Below, one piece after another: positions 7,957 through 17,260 of a stretch of 64,000 nt of DNA. Position 1 is the first letter of the stretch, and each line of letters starts with the position of its first letter. Origin of the DNA: Embleya scabrispora DSM 41855 (GTDB lineage: Bacteria > Actinomycetota > Actinomycetes > Streptomycetales > Streptomycetaceae); NCBI RefSeq assembly GCF_000372745.1, contig NZ_KB889686.1, positions 195-64,194 of the forward strand, given 5' to 3'. The notes below the pieces were generated by a model. It did no database searches. It was not told the DNA's origin and saw only the letters and a list, made by a program, of their open reading frames with translations. The translations under genes were made by a program, and so were the position numbers.

Positions 7957-8502
7957 ATGTCGTCCACACCCATCCCGACCACGGCTTCGGCGGTCGAGCA
8001 CACCACGCCCGACAACGAGGAACTCCTCGCGCGGGTCGCACAGCAGCTCGGCCGGGTGCCGAACCTGTACGCGGCGCTCGCGAGCGGACCGGCCGCCCTC
8101 GAGGGCTACCTCGCGATGCGCGACCACCTCACCCGGGGCGTCCTGCGCCCGCGCCTGCGCGAGCAGCTCGCGCTGCTGATCGCGCAGGAGAACGAGTGCA
8201 CCTACTGCGTCAGCGCGCACTCCTTCCGCGGCGGGCTGATCGGGCTGACCGAGGAGCAACTCCGGGCCACCCGTGACGGGCACGACGCGGATCCGCACGC
8301 CGACGCGGTCCTGGGTCTGGCCCGCACGATCATGCGCACCCGGGGCCGGGTCACCGACGCGGACCGGGCGGCGGCTCACGCGGCCGGTGTCACCGACGCC
8401 GAGCAGGCCGAGATCGTCGCGCACATCGCACTGAACACGCTGTCCAACTACTACAACCACCTGGCCCGCCCGGAGCTGGACTTCCCGGAGGCGCGCGCGT
8501 GA
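7957..8502 (+). CDS. AhpD-like / carboxymuconolactone decarboxylase-family protein
   Basis: A 181-residue all-helical protein of the CMD family. The peroxidatic-type motif ECTYCVSAH (Cys81, Cys84, His88) is complete, so it is probably an alkylhydroperoxidase-like thiol oxidoreductase that removes peroxides or electrophiles. It is the first gene under the twin TetR operators and overlaps or closely precedes the small gene at 8619. That places both in one substrate-induced operon. The start ATG at 7957 comes after a GGGGG-type site. Codon usage is typical of the window. Confidence 0.87.
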   Translation: MSSTPIPTTASAVEHTTPDNEELLARVAQQLGRVPNLYAALASGPAALEGYLAMRDHLTRGVLRPRLREQLALLIAQENECTYCVSAHSFRGGLIGLTEEQLRATRDGHDADPHADAVLGLARTIMRTRGRVTDADRAAAHAAGVTDAEQAEIVAHIALNTLSNYYNHLARPELDFPEARA

Positions 8503-8618
8503 CCGGAAGAACGGAAACGGCCACGGCCACGGCTCCGGGCCCGGACCCGACCGCAGGAACGACCGGCCGCGGAGGCGGCGCCTCGGCCGAAAGCACAACC
8601 ACGATCGGAGACACAGGC

Positions 8619-8834
8619 ATGAATCGCACCTGGCACGACGCGTCCGTCGAGCTCGTCGACCACTATCCGGTGACCGGCGCCGACGGCACCCTCACCGTTT
8701 CGGTGCCGGCCGCCCGGGTCGCCATCGAGGGCGGCTTCGCGCACCTCGACATCCCCGGTACCGGTGTCGTCCAGGTCGTCTCGGCGCCGGCCGTACGGCT
8801 GATCACCTACCGCACGGAGCGCGCCACGGACTGA
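8619..8834 (+). CDS. small protein in the TetR-controlled operon
   Basis: The ATG at 8619 has a GGAG site eight bases upstream and gives 71 residues (starting MNRTWHDASVELV). The frame is also open from a GTG at 8499 overlapping the previous stop codon. That 111-residue version would begin with a Thr/Gly-rich low-complexity tail, so I prefer the shorter form. The body looks like a small beta-rich domain with no membrane segment. I do not recognise the family. Its role is presumably linked to that of the AhpD-like protein with which it is co-transcribed. Confidence 0.6.
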   Translation: MNRTWHDASVELVDHYPVTGADGTLTVSVPAARVAIEGGFAHLDIPGTGVVQVVSAPAVRLITYRTERATD

Positions 8835-8998
8835 ACGAGCACGGGCGCGCCGGCCGGCACGGGGGTACGGCCGACGCGCCCGGTCGACACCGCGTCCGGC
8901 ATGTGCGTCGGCGAGATTAAGTGGGCGCGATGAGTTTTGCCGGCCGCTCCGGTCCACCCTTCATGGACTCGAACGACGACGCGCAAAGGAGTCACCCC

Positions 8999-9592
8999 GT
9001 GACACCGGACCTGCAACCTCCCGCCGCGGCCATCGCCGGGCTCGTGGCCGGGCTCGACGATTCCCGACTCGACGACCCGACGCCGTGTACGCGGTACGCG
9101 GTGCGCGATCTGCTCTCCCACCTGGTCGGCCTGACCGCCGCGTTCCGCGCCGCGGGGCGCAAGGAGTCGGGTCCGCTGACCGACACCGCCCCCGGCGGCC
9201 CGATGCCGCCGCTGGATCCGGACTGGCGCCTGATCCTGCCCCGGCAATTGCACGAGTTGGTGGACACCTGGCGCGAGCCGGGCGCGTGGAAGGGCGTCAC
9301 CCGGGCCGGCGGGGTGACCCTGCCCGCCGAGATCATGGGGCTGGTCGCCCACAACGAACTCGTGCTGCACGGTTGGGACCTGGCCCGCGCCCTGGGACGG
9401 GACTACGCCGTGGACTCGGCAAGCCTGGAAACCTCCCTGGCGTTCCTGACCCCGGCGCCGGATGCCGGTGACGCCCCCGACACCCAGGCCCTGTTCGCCC
9501 CTGCGGTACCGGTACCCACCGACGCCCCGCTGCTCGATCGCGTGGTGGCCCTGGCCGGTCGCCCGCCTGCATGGCAGCCGTCGAAGGCATAG
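8999..9592 (+). CDS. TIGR03086-family mycothiol-dependent-enzyme-like protein
   Basis: The GTG at 8999 follows AAAGGAG by seven bases, giving 197 residues. LDDPTPCTRYAVRDLLSHLVG is the N-terminal signature of the TIGR03086 / maleylpyruvate-isomerase-N family, and AHNELVLHGWDLARALG contains the metal-ligand histidines of this four-helix DinB-like fold. Members bind a divalent metal and are thought to use mycothiol in detoxification or isomerisation; no specific substrate can be assigned. It stands alone, with about 160 bases to the previous gene. Confidence 0.85.
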   Translation: MTPDLQPPAAAIAGLVAGLDDSRLDDPTPCTRYAVRDLLSHLVGLTAAFRAAGRKESGPLTDTAPGGPMPPLDPDWRLILPRQLHELVDTWREPGAWKGVTRAGGVTLPAEIMGLVAHNELVLHGWDLARALGRDYAVDSASLETSLAFLTPAPDAGDAPDTQALFAPAVPVPTDAPLLDRVVALAGRPPAWQPSKA

Positions 9593-9932
9593 CCCGCCCG
9601 GGCCCGGCGGCGAGTCGGACGGGTCCGGTCGGTCAGGGCCCGCCCGCCGCGTCCGCCCACCGTTCCCCGACCTCGGCCGCAGCTTCCCGGCCCGGACCGC
9701 GCGGAGCAGCGCGTCACCCTGTCCGGGCGGTACTCGGTCGCGACGCAGCCAATGCACGGTGACCTCGGCGCGGGTGGCGAAGTGCTGTTCCTCGGGCTCG
9801 TCGACGACCTCGGCGTACCCGATCGCGCGGGCGGGGGCGACGCGTGTGCGGGGCCGGGGAGGCGGCCGGGTACGGTGCACGGATGTACCGGATCCGGTCG
9901 GATCGCGGACCGCGAAGGGAACCAGCCGGACC
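9593..9932. other. intergenic stretch before enoyl-CoA hydratase gene
   Basis: About 340 bases with no supported gene. All frames are open only because of the GC content and give Arg/Pro-rich translations. It should contain the promoter of the downstream gene; I could not pick out convincing -35 and -10 boxes. Confidence 0.4.
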
Positions 9933-11018
9933 ATGACGCCGCAACCGCGACAACCGCACGAGGACACCGTCCTGCTCGACCGGGTGGGCCCGGCCGGTCG
10001 GCTCGGCCGGATCACGCTCAATCGCCCGCGGGCGATCAACGCCCTCGACCACCCGATGGTGCGCCGGATGCACGCCGCGCTCACCGACTGGGCAAGTGCC
10101 GACGAGGTCGCGGCGGTGCTGGTGACCGGGGCCGGCGAGCGCGGGCTGTGTGCGGGCGGCGACATCCGGGCGATTCGTGCGGACGCGCTGGTGGGCGGGC
10201 ACGCGGCGCGCGAGTTCTGGCGCGACGAATATCTGCTCAACGCGCGGATCGCGGCCTTCCCGAAGCCGTACGTGGCGATCATGGACGGCGTGGTGATGGG
10301 CGGCGGCGTCGGCATCTCCGCCCACGGCGACATACGGATCGTCACCGAGCGCTCGGCGGTCGCGATGCCGGAGACCGGAATCGGCTTCGTGCCCGACGTC
10401 GGCGGCACGTACCTGCTCTCCCGCGCCCCCGGCGAACTGGGCACCCACCTGGCACTGACCGCCGGAACCATCGGCGCCGCCGACGCGATCCTGTGCGGGC
10501 TCGCCGACCACTTCGTGCCGGTCGAGCGGCTGCCGGCGCTGCTCGAAGCGCTCGCCGCCGAGGACCCGGCCGACGCCGTCGCACGGCACGCCGAGGACGC
10601 ACCGGCGGGCGAGCTCGACGAGCGGCGCGGGTGGATCGACGTGTGCTACGCGGCGGACACCGTCGAGGAGATCGTGGACCGGCTGCTGGGCAGCGGCGAA
10701 CCCGCGGCGAAGGAGGCCGCCGAACTGATCGAGGCGAAGTCGCCGACCTCGCTCAAGGTCACCCTGGCCGCGCTGCGCCGGGCTCGGGCGCTGGGTTCGC
10801 TCGCGCTCGTGCTCGACCAGGAGTACCGGGTCTCGTGCGCGTCGCTGGGCACGGACGACCTGGTCGAGGGCATCCGCGCGCAGGTGGTCGACAAGGACCG
10901 CAATCCGCGCTGGTCGCCCGCGACACTGGCGCAGGTCGACGTGGCCGAGGTCGAGGCGTTCTTCGCGCCGCTGGGTGAGCGGGAGTTGGGGTTGGGATCG
11001 GGCGTCTCGGCGGGCTGA
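9933..11018 (+). CDS. enoyl-CoA hydratase/isomerase family, 3-hydroxyisobutyryl-CoA hydrolase-like
   Basis: A 361-residue crotonase-fold protein, about 100 residues longer than simple enoyl-CoA hydratases. That length is typical of 3-hydroxyisobutyryl-CoA hydrolases. Signature segments are ITLNRPRAINALDHPMV, the oxyanion-hole region GLCAGGDIRAI, MGGGVGISAHGDIRI, and MPETGIGFVPDVGG with its conserved glutamate. The extended C-terminal region (SPTSLKVTLAALRRAR) also fits the hydrolase branch. The likely reaction releases 3-hydroxyisobutyrate from its CoA ester in valine degradation. No other valine-pathway genes are adjacent. The ATG at 9933 matches the family N-terminus. Confidence 0.85.
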   Translation: MTPQPRQPHEDTVLLDRVGPAGRLGRITLNRPRAINALDHPMVRRMHAALTDWASADEVAAVLVTGAGERGLCAGGDIRAIRADALVGGHAAREFWRDEYLLNARIAAFPKPYVAIMDGVVMGGGVGISAHGDIRIVTERSAVAMPETGIGFVPDVGGTYLLSRAPGELGTHLALTAGTIGAADAILCGLADHFVPVERLPALLEALAAEDPADAVARHAEDAPAGELDERRGWIDVCYAADTVEEIVDRLLGSGEPAAKEAAELIEAKSPTSLKVTLAALRRARALGSLALVLDQEYRVSCASLGTDDLVEGIRAQVVDKDRNPRWSPATLAQVDVAEVEAFFAPLGERELGLGSGVSAG

Positions 11019-11098
11019 GCGGGCGGCGGATGTCGGCGCGGCCGTACCGGGCTCGGCGGGCTGAACGAGCCGAGGGGGCCTGAGTGGGCCGAGTGGGC

Positions 11099-12472
11099 TC
11101 AGTGGTGGAAGCCCGGTGCCCGGCCCTCGGTCGGCATCGGGCCGGTGAGGCGGTCCAGGAAGGTGGTCTCCTCGCGGATGTCGTCGAGGAGGTCGCGGGC
11201 CAGGTCCATACCGAGGCCGTTGCGGACCACGATCCGCTGCACCGTCACATCCGCGAGGTTGTCCGGCATCGGATAGGCCGGCACCTGCCAGCCCTTCATC
11301 CGCAGCCGGTCGGACAGGTCGTACAGGTTCCAGTTCTCGGTGTGGCCGGCCTTGAGCCGCCAGGCGAACACGGGAATGTCCGAGCCGTCGCTCCACAGGT
11401 CGAACGCGCCCATCTCGCCGATGCCGTCGGCGAGGTGGCGGGCCACATCCTGGGACGACTTCTGCACGGCGTGGTAACCACTGCGGCCCAGGCGCAGGAA
11501 TTGGTAGTACTGGAGCAGGACCTGTGCGCCGGGGCGGGAGAAGTTCAGCGCCAGGCTGGGGGTGACGCCGCCGAGATAGCTGACCCGAAAGATCATGTCC
11601 TCGGGAAGCAGGTCCGCACTGCGCCACACCACCCAGCCCAGGCCGGGGTAGACCAGACCGTATTTGTGCCCGGACGTGTTGATCGAGTGCACCCGCTCCA
11701 GCCGGAAGTCCCACTCCAGGTCGGAGTGCAGGAACGGCGCGATCATCGCGCCCGAGGCACCGTCGACGTGGATCGGTACGTCCAGCCCGGTGTCCTGCTG
11801 GATCCGGTCCAGGGCCCGGGCGATCTCCCGTACCGGCTCGTAGACCCCGGTGTAGGTGACGCCCATGATCGCGACCACGCCGATCGTGTTCTCGTCCACG
11901 TAGGAGGCCAGGTCGTGGCCGTCCAGCGTGCGGTGCTCCTCGCTGATCGGCACCAGGCGCGCCTCGACGTCCCAGTAGTTGCAGAACTTCTCCCACACCA
12001 CTTGGACGGCCGAACTCATCACCAGGTTCGGCCGATCGGTGGGCTTGCCGGCCGCGCGGCGGGCGTGCTGCCAGCGGCGCTTGAAGGCGAGCCCGGCGAG
12101 CATGCACGCCTCGGACGAGCCGATCGCGGAGGTGCCGATCGTGTGCAGCGGGTCGGGCGCGTTCCACAGCTCGGCCAGCATCTTCCAGCAGCGGTCCTCG
12201 ATGGTCGCGGTGTGCGGGTACTCGTCCTTGTCGATCATGTTCTTGTCGACCGAATCGGCGTACAGCCGGTCCGCGTGCTCGTCCATCCAGGTGCCGACGA
12301 AGGTGGCCAGATTCTGCCGGGAGTTGCCGTCGAGCATCATCTCGTCGTGCACGATCCGGTAGGCGGTCTCCGGCAACATCTCGCCGATCGGCATCCGGAA
12401 GCGCTCGACCGCGATCGCCTCGCCGGGGCGGGCGAAGACCGGGTTCACCGCGACGACGTGCTCCTGTGACAT
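11099..12472 (-). CDS. gadB: glutamate decarboxylase
   Basis: A 457-residue group II PLP decarboxylase. The PLP-lysine motif is INTSGHKYGLVYPG (Lys270), and the aspartate that contacts the pyridine ring lies in HVDGASG (Asp237). TSAIGSSEACMLAGLAFKRRW and the N-terminal PVFARPGEA are characteristic of GadB rather than of aromatic decarboxylases. It converts L-glutamate to GABA, consuming a proton. No GABA antiporter or GABA transaminase is beside it. The start at 12472 follows a GAAGGG site. The region upstream is a repeat-rich intergenic stretch that may carry its promoter. Confidence 0.95.
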   Translation of the reverse strand: MSQEHVVAVNPVFARPGEAIAVERFRMPIGEMLPETAYRIVHDEMMLDGNSRQNLATFVGTWMDEHADRLYADSVDKNMIDKDEYPHTATIEDRCWKMLAELWNAPDPLHTIGTSAIGSSEACMLAGLAFKRRWQHARRAAGKPTDRPNLVMSSAVQVVWEKFCNYWDVEARLVPISEEHRTLDGHDLASYVDENTIGVVAIMGVTYTGVYEPVREIARALDRIQQDTGLDVPIHVDGASGAMIAPFLHSDLEWDFRLERVHSINTSGHKYGLVYPGLGWVVWRSADLLPEDMIFRVSYLGGVTPSLALNFSRPGAQVLLQYYQFLRLGRSGYHAVQKSSQDVARHLADGIGEMGAFDLWSDGSDIPVFAWRLKAGHTENWNLYDLSDRLRMKGWQVPAYPMPDNLADVTVQRIVVRNGLGMDLARDLLDDIREETTFLDRLTGPMPTEGRAPGFHH

Positions 12473-12816
12473 GGACCGACCCTTCGTTGCCGTGTGCCGT
12501 ACCTCTCCACGCTCGACGGGCCGACGAAGCGACACAAGCGGGGCGGCCCGAAAGAGTGGGCCGATCCACCCGGCGGTGCGCCGATGCCCACGGGGCCTCG
12601 GCTCGCAGCAGGCATCCCGGGGGTGTCCGGGCACGCCCGAGGGGATGCCTACGGCATACCTACAGGGGTGCCTGGGCATCCCCGGACGCCCTTAGGGCGA
12701 TGCCGCTCGAAAGTGGGCGGGAGGATGCGGCATCCGCCCGATGCCGGGTACCCCACTGGGCCGCGAAGCTGTGATCACGGGCCGGAACCACCGGCTCGGG
12801 AGAACGGGAGCCGGTC
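12473..12816. other. intergenic stretch with many GGCAT/ATGCC inverted repeats
   Basis: No gene is supported. Between about 12610 and 12755 the pentamers GGCAT and ATGCC recur repeatedly in both orientations. One example is GGCATCCC at 12611-12618 pairing with GGGATGCC at 12642-12649. The stretch can fold into several alternative hairpins upstream of the minus-strand glutamate decarboxylase and the plus-strand small gene. Confidence 0.45.
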
Positions 12817-13023
12817 ATGGTCGAGTACGAGTTGTTCAAGGCACGTGAGCGCGAGATCCTCGCCGACGCCGAGCGGGCCCGGGTGCGGCAGTCCGCGTGG
12901 CGCGCGCGGCGGGCGCAGGCCAGGATCCGTCGGGCCGAGCGGGCGGCCGCGGGGGCGGTGACCACCCTCGCGGTGATCGAGGCCGGCGACATGCACCGGC
13001 ACCTGCACCTGCTGGCGCGGTGA
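12817..13023 (+). CDS. small basic helical protein
   Basis: A 68-residue frame starting MVEYELFKARERE, preceded by GGGAGCC with suitable spacing. It is predicted almost entirely helical, rich in Arg, Ala and Glu, with heptad-like spacing in the first 45 residues that suggests a coiled coil. There is no membrane segment or known domain. Small proteins of this kind are common in actinomycetes; I do not recognise a function. Confidence 0.55.
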   Translation: MVEYELFKAREREILADAERARVRQSAWRARRAQARIRRAERAAAGAVTTLAVIEAGDMHRHLHLLAR

Positions 13024-13169
13024 GTGTCGTGATCATGCCGGACGCGACGAGCCGAACCCACCGCGTGCGCCTGGTCGGGGAGCAGGCGAGTACGCCCGCC
13101 CGGTCCGCGGCGGGGGTCCGGTTCGTCGCAGGGGTCCGATCCGCGGCGCGGGTTGCGGGGGCGCGACCG

Positions 13170-13955
13170 TCAAGGCGTCGGTTCGGGAGTGCGCGGCTCC
13201 CGGCGGGTGGCCACACGCGCGGTGGTGGTGGTGGTGGGCGGGATCGGCGGCGGCTCGATGGGCTCCGGCAACGGCTTCGGCAGCGGCCGCGGGGCCCGAC
13301 CCGGGCCGAATTCGAGGGCGACCACGTGTTCGCGCAGGGTGCGGTCGAGCAGTACGACGGAGGCCGCCTCCGGCACCACCGCACCACCCTGTACGGACAG
13401 TGCCAACAGCAACTGCGCCAGGCCGCGCCGGTGTCGGTCGAAGACCCGTCCGGGGACCCAGCGTCCGCGCTTCTCCTGTCCCGCCAACGCGTCGGCCGCG
13501 TCCACCGCGAGCAGGACCAGGTGTAGTTCGCGCCGCTGCCTGCCGGCGGATCGGGCCAGCCAGCGACGCATCCACGGCCGGCTGCCGCAGTCGTGCACGA
13601 GCACCGGTCCCCCGTCGCGCACGTGCGCGCGCAGCCGCCGCATGTGTTGCAGTCGCACCCACGGGCGATACACCGCGTACGGCAGCCATCGGGGCATCCG
13701 GGCCTGATACTCGACATGCGCTGTGCGCGGGTCGATCACCGTCGCCGATCGGGACCAGCGGTTGAGCAACGTGCTCTTGCCGCTGCCGGGCAACCCGGAG
13801 ACCACCACCACGGCACCGGTCGGATAGCCCAACACCGCGGGCCCGCGCTCTCGCCCACGCAGGTCGACGAGCCCGCGCGGATGCAGCGGCAGGCCGGAAT
13901 CGGCCGCCGGGTCCCGTGCGGCATCGGTCCGATCCGGCCCGTGCGTCTCGTCCAC
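13170..13955 (-). CDS. P-loop NTPase / kinase-like ATP-binding protein
   Basis: About 261 residues from a GTG at 13955, which follows GGGGAGG with five-base spacing; a GTG at 13970 is an alternative. The Walker A motif SGLPGSGKST lies at about residue 53 and is followed by a helical region with many Arg/His residues. It resembles the AAA_33 group of small-molecule or polynucleotide kinase-like proteins. The C-terminal 45 residues are Pro/Thr-rich and probably disordered. The substrate is unknown. It lies downstream of an ABC-permease pseudogene on the same strand, but there is no sign of a functional link. Confidence 0.78.
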   Translation of the reverse strand: MDETHGPDRTDAARDPAADSGLPLHPRGLVDLRGRERGPAVLGYPTGAVVVVSGLPGSGKSTLLNRWSRSATVIDPRTAHVEYQARMPRWLPYAVYRPWVRLQHMRRLRAHVRDGGPVLVHDCGSRPWMRRWLARSAGRQRRELHLVLLAVDAADALAGQEKRGRWVPGRVFDRHRRGLAQLLLALSVQGGAVVPEAASVVLLDRTLREHVVALEFGPGRAPRPLPKPLPEPIEPPPIPPTTTTTARVATRREPRTPEPTP

Positions 13956-14028
13956 TGTCGCCTCCCCCACAAGCGGACATCCTCACAGGTCGCGCCGCCT
14001 GCGGGGCAGCCGGGGCCGCCGCCGACAA

Positions 14029-14775
14029 TCATCCCCGACGCCCGATGTCCCGGGGGACGGACGCGCCGACAAGCCGCCCGCTTCGTAACTCGACGGCGGC
14101 CGAGTTGATCCGGTCCACGGCCCGGCTCCAGGCCGCGATCTTGGCTCTGCCGTCGCGCATCATCCACCCGTAGGCGAGCACGTACAGTGGCAGCGGCGTG
14201 ATCGCGAGCAGGGTCGGCCGCCAGTCCACCCAGAACAGGTAGCCGAGCGCGAGCAGCGGGGTGACCGTGGCGGCGACCAGGTCGTTGAGCACGTGTGCGA
14301 CCAGGTGGTGCAGGGCGTGCACGTCGTCCAGCAGCAGCCGTTTGACCCGACCCGAGCTGCGCGCGGTGAACCACCCGAGCGGCACCCGGCCGAGCCGGTC
14401 GGCGGCCCGCGACGCACCAGGAGCCCGGTGTCCGCGTCCGCGTAGTGGGTGATCGTGTACGCGACGCCCGCGCACGCGGTCCGCAACAGCAGTCCGTGCA
14501 CAGCCGCGAGCACCCACCACCACACCTCGGCGTGGTCGGTCGGTCCGGCGGCGAGCAGTTCCCGGGCGATCTCGGCGACCGCGACGTACGGCGTGAGCCC
14601 GGCGCGGCCGATCCGAGCATCTGGAGCCCCGCCCCGACCACGAGCCGCCCGCGCACGGGTCCCAGCACCTCGCCGAGTGCCGATGAGACCCCCGCCGCCT
14701 GCCCCGATACCGCGCCGGCCGGCGGCGCCGGTGAATCCGACTGCCCGGCGGGCGTCTCCGTCTCGGTATCGAAAT
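14029..14775 (-). pseudogene. ABC exporter transmembrane domain, frameshifted and truncated
   Basis: Three successive reading frames on the minus strand together read as the N-terminal membrane domain of a heterodimeric or siderophore-type ABC exporter. LGPVRGRLVVGAGLQMLGS is in the first frame, ELLAAGP then VLAAVHGLLLR and VAYTITHYADAD in the second, and VPLGWFTARSSGRVKRLLLDD then LLALGYLFWVDWRP in the third. The shifts fall near 14615 and 14410. The protein then stops at 14029, before the rest of the membrane domain and the whole ATPase domain. Two frameshifts plus a missing ATPase make it non-functional. A sequencing error could explain one shift but not the truncation. Confidence 0.75.
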
Positions 14776-14876
14776 TGCCGCGTGGAAGAGCGAGGCCGAC
14801 GCGGCTCGGGCCGGCAAAGCGCGGTAGGGGTTCGGGCGACGGGAGTTCGGGCGGCGGGCGCGGTTCGCGCCGGGGG

Positions 14877-15536
14877 TCAGCGGTCCCGAACGATCAGGCC
14901 GAGGAGGTGGGCGAGGGCCGGGGCCAGGTCGAGGAGTTGGGCGGTGTCGATGGTCGCGCCGCGCAGGGCGTCGAGCCCGGAGGCGATGTCCAGGGCGCCC
15001 GCCTCGCGCAGATCGACCCTGCTCAGCTGCGCGTTGTCGAGACGGATCCGCTCCAGGGTCGAGCCCGGGAAGGTCACGTCGGTCAGCGTCGCGCCGGCGA
15101 GGTCCACGTCGCGCAGCAGGCAGTCCACGAACGCGACCTCCCGGAGTGTGGTCTTGCGCAGGTTGACCGAGTCGAACTTGCAGTGGTGGAAGACCACCCG
15201 CCGCATCGTCGCCCCGAACGCCTCGATCCCGGCCAGCACGCACGCGGCGAACTCGGCGTCCATCCAAAAGGTTTCCACAAGGTCGACCCCCACGACGCGC
15301 ACGCTGTGCAGCCACACGTCGTCGAACCGGGAGCGGCGATACCGACCGCCGGTGAACGTCACCGACGAGAAGGCCGACGATGTGAAGGCGGACCCCCCGG
15401 CCTCCGGTTCCGCAAACGCACCGCCGTCGAAGTGCGCGAACTCGTGGTCGCCCTCCCGGTCGAGATCGCCGTCGAAGGTCACGAGCCGGTGTGCGTACGG
15501 AAGTTGGGCCAGTTCACGGGGGCTGCGGACACGCAT
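14877..15536 (-). CDS. pentapeptide-repeat-like protein
   Basis: A 219-residue protein. The ATG at 15536 is preceded by GTGGAGGA, so I prefer it to the ATG seven codons upstream. From about residue 50 to 185 the sequence shows the right-handed quadrilateral helix pattern: a central Leu/Phe every five residues flanked by small or charged residues, as in FDSVNLRKTTLREVAFVDC and LRDVDLAGATLTDVTF. Such folds mimic nucleic-acid shape or act as scaffolds. The protein has no membrane segment. It may be involved in topoisomerase protection, as some family members are, but nothing in the context supports that. Confidence 0.78.
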   Translation of the reverse strand: MRVRSPRELAQLPYAHRLVTFDGDLDREGDHEFAHFDGGAFAEPEAGGSAFTSSAFSSVTFTGGRYRRSRFDDVWLHSVRVVGVDLVETFWMDAEFAACVLAGIEAFGATMRRVVFHHCKFDSVNLRKTTLREVAFVDCLLRDVDLAGATLTDVTFPGSTLERIRLDNAQLSRVDLREAGALDIASGLDALRGATIDTAQLLDLAPALAHLLGLIVRDR

Positions 15537-16193
15537 CGGAGTCCTCCACGGACGCATCGTCGGGACCTGGTCCCGGTGGGCACCCCGCCCCCGACCGTGG
15601 ACCGGTCGGCGGAGCGGGGAAGTGGCCCATGCCTATCGCGCGGCAGGGCGTTTCACCGAATCGGCGAATGCGCTGGAGGGGGTCGAGGCGATGGCCGCAT
15701 ACCCGCCGCACCGGGAGTCACGAATCGTCGCATTCCATCAGGAAAAGGCACCTGTAATCTTTGTCACCCGACGACATCGCAGGGCTGGATTCGCTGTCCG
15801 CCGAGCCCCGTCCATCCGCCGATCATGCGTCCCATCAGGGCCGTTTTCCCAAGGCCCACCGCCCGGCGGTCTCGCAACCGACGCCCGGCGCCGGATTCCC
15901 TGAAAAGCATTCTGCGGTCGGGGCCCACTTACCGCTCACCGCTTTCCGCGGTAGCGCTGCCCGCTCCGTGCCTCAGGTGGAAAACGGGACGACGGGTTCG
16001 GCGCCGGCGGCCAGTTGCTCGGAGAGTTCGCCCATGTCCATCGCGGACACGCCCGCGGCGGCCCGGTCGTCCTCGATCGCGATCGGCGACATCGCCCCCG
16101 CGAACAGCACGTGGTTCCAGCCCCACCTCGGCGGTCAACGCCGGCAGGTATGCAATATGGTGGTGAGTATCGAATGGATACCGAGGAGTGCGG
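15537..16193. other. intergenic region with a possible short gene remnant
   Basis: About 650 bases between divergent genes. The only protein-like reading is a minus-strand segment ending with the stop codon at 15973-15975. It contains WGWNHVLFAGAMSPIAIEDD and then DMGELSEQLAAGAEPVVPF, about 50 residues, with a stop codon immediately upstream. It looks like the C-terminal tail of an otherwise missing protein; I cannot name the family. AT-richer patches near 15742-15765 and 16150-16175 may hold promoters. Confidence 0.4.
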
Positions 16194-16742
16194 GTGGTCG
16201 TGAACGGTACGGTGACGGCGGTCAGTCGGAGTTCGGAGCATCTGTTCACGAAGCCGAACCAGGGCAGTATCCGGCTGCTCGCCGGCCTCGGCGTCGAGGG
16301 TGACGCCCACCTCGGTGTCACCGTCCGGCACCGCTCCCGCGTCGCGGCCGACCCCACCCAGCCCAATCTGCGCCAGGTGCACCTGATCCACGCGGAACTC
16401 CACGAGGAGTTGGCCGCAGCCGGCTTCACCGTCGCGCCGGGCGAGTTGGGGGAGAACGTCACCACCCGAGGCATCGACCTGCTCGCGCTCCCCACCGGAA
16501 CCCTGCTGCACCTGGGCGCCGAGGCGATGGTCGAGGTGACCGGCCTGCGCAACCCGTGCCCCCAGATCAACGCCTTCCAGGCCGGCTTGCTCAAGGCCGT
16601 CGTAGGCCGCGACGAGGCGGGCAACATCGTCCGCAAGGCAGGCATCATGGGCATCGTGCGAATTGGCGGCGACCTCCGCCCCGGCGACCCGATCCGTGTC
16701 GAACTCCCGGCGCCCCCACACCACTCCCTCGAACGCGTCTGA
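16194..16742 (+). CDS. MOSC-domain protein
   Basis: About 182 residues. GTG codons at 16188, 16194 and 16200 are all in frame after a GAGGAG site; 16194 gives the best spacing, so the exact start is uncertain. The body is a complete MOSC domain: HLIHAELHEEL, then PGELGENVTTRGIDL, and the cysteine-bearing RNPCPQIN motif near the C-terminus. MOSC proteins bind a molybdenum-cofactor sulfur carrier or reduce N-hydroxylated compounds in mARC/YiiM-type systems. This stand-alone short form is closest to the YiiM type. No molybdopterin genes are nearby. Confidence 0.85.
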   Translation: MVVNGTVTAVSRSSEHLFTKPNQGSIRLLAGLGVEGDAHLGVTVRHRSRVAADPTQPNLRQVHLIHAELHEELAAAGFTVAPGELGENVTTRGIDLLALPTGTLLHLGAEAMVEVTGLRNPCPQINAFQAGLLKAVVGRDEAGNIVRKAGIMGIVRIGGDLRPGDPIRVELPAPPHHSLERV

Positions 16743-16893
16743 ACAACCGCCCCGGCGGCCGCGCCGGGTGAACCGGAAGGTGTTCCGGAGATACGCCGGT
16801 TGTTCCGCAAGCGCTTCGCGGTCGGATGGGAATCGACGTCACACGGATTCGACAGGACCGGTTCCTCGATTCGGTCCCACCCGGGTGTGAGCC

Positions 16894-17145
16894 CTACTGA
16901 CGCCGCCGGCCGAGGATGCAGAACTCGTTGCCTTCGGGGTCTGCCAACACGACCCACGATTGATCGCCCTGGCCGATGTCGACACGCTGTGCGCCGTGAG
17001 CCAACAGACGGGCCACCTCGGCATCCTGGTCGTCGGGCCTGAAGTCGAGATGCAGTCGGCTCTTGGCCTTCCTGGTCTCGTCGACCCGGACGAAGTCCAA
17101 CCCCGGCAGGCGATCCGGCTCCGGGCGGATTCAGCACCGGGCACG
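16894..17145 (-). pseudogene. C-terminal half of a VOC/glyoxalase-like protein
   Basis: A 68-85-residue minus-strand stretch reads LDFVRVDETRKAKSRLHLDF and then WVVLADPEGNEFCILG, the second half of a Glyoxalase_6-type VOC domain. A stop codon (TGA) lies just upstream of this segment, and the first beta-alpha-beta module is absent. VOC proteins need both modules for a metal site, so this is a remnant. A TTG at 17100 could start a 68-residue product, but I doubt it is functional. Confidence 0.65.
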
Positions 17146-17260
17146 GGCAGGCGCGAGTGCACGAGCACGGACAGGCGGCGGGGCGAATGCGGGGAGAGGC
17201 GCCGTCCTCGGCGGGGCGGAGGGCGCCTCTCGGATCGGTTGTCGGAAGGGGCGGTCGACG

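Noticed and set aside
12610-12760. A CRISPR array from the repeated GGCAT/ATGCC units
   Set aside because: The repeats are too short and irregular, with no fixed spacer length and no cas genes.
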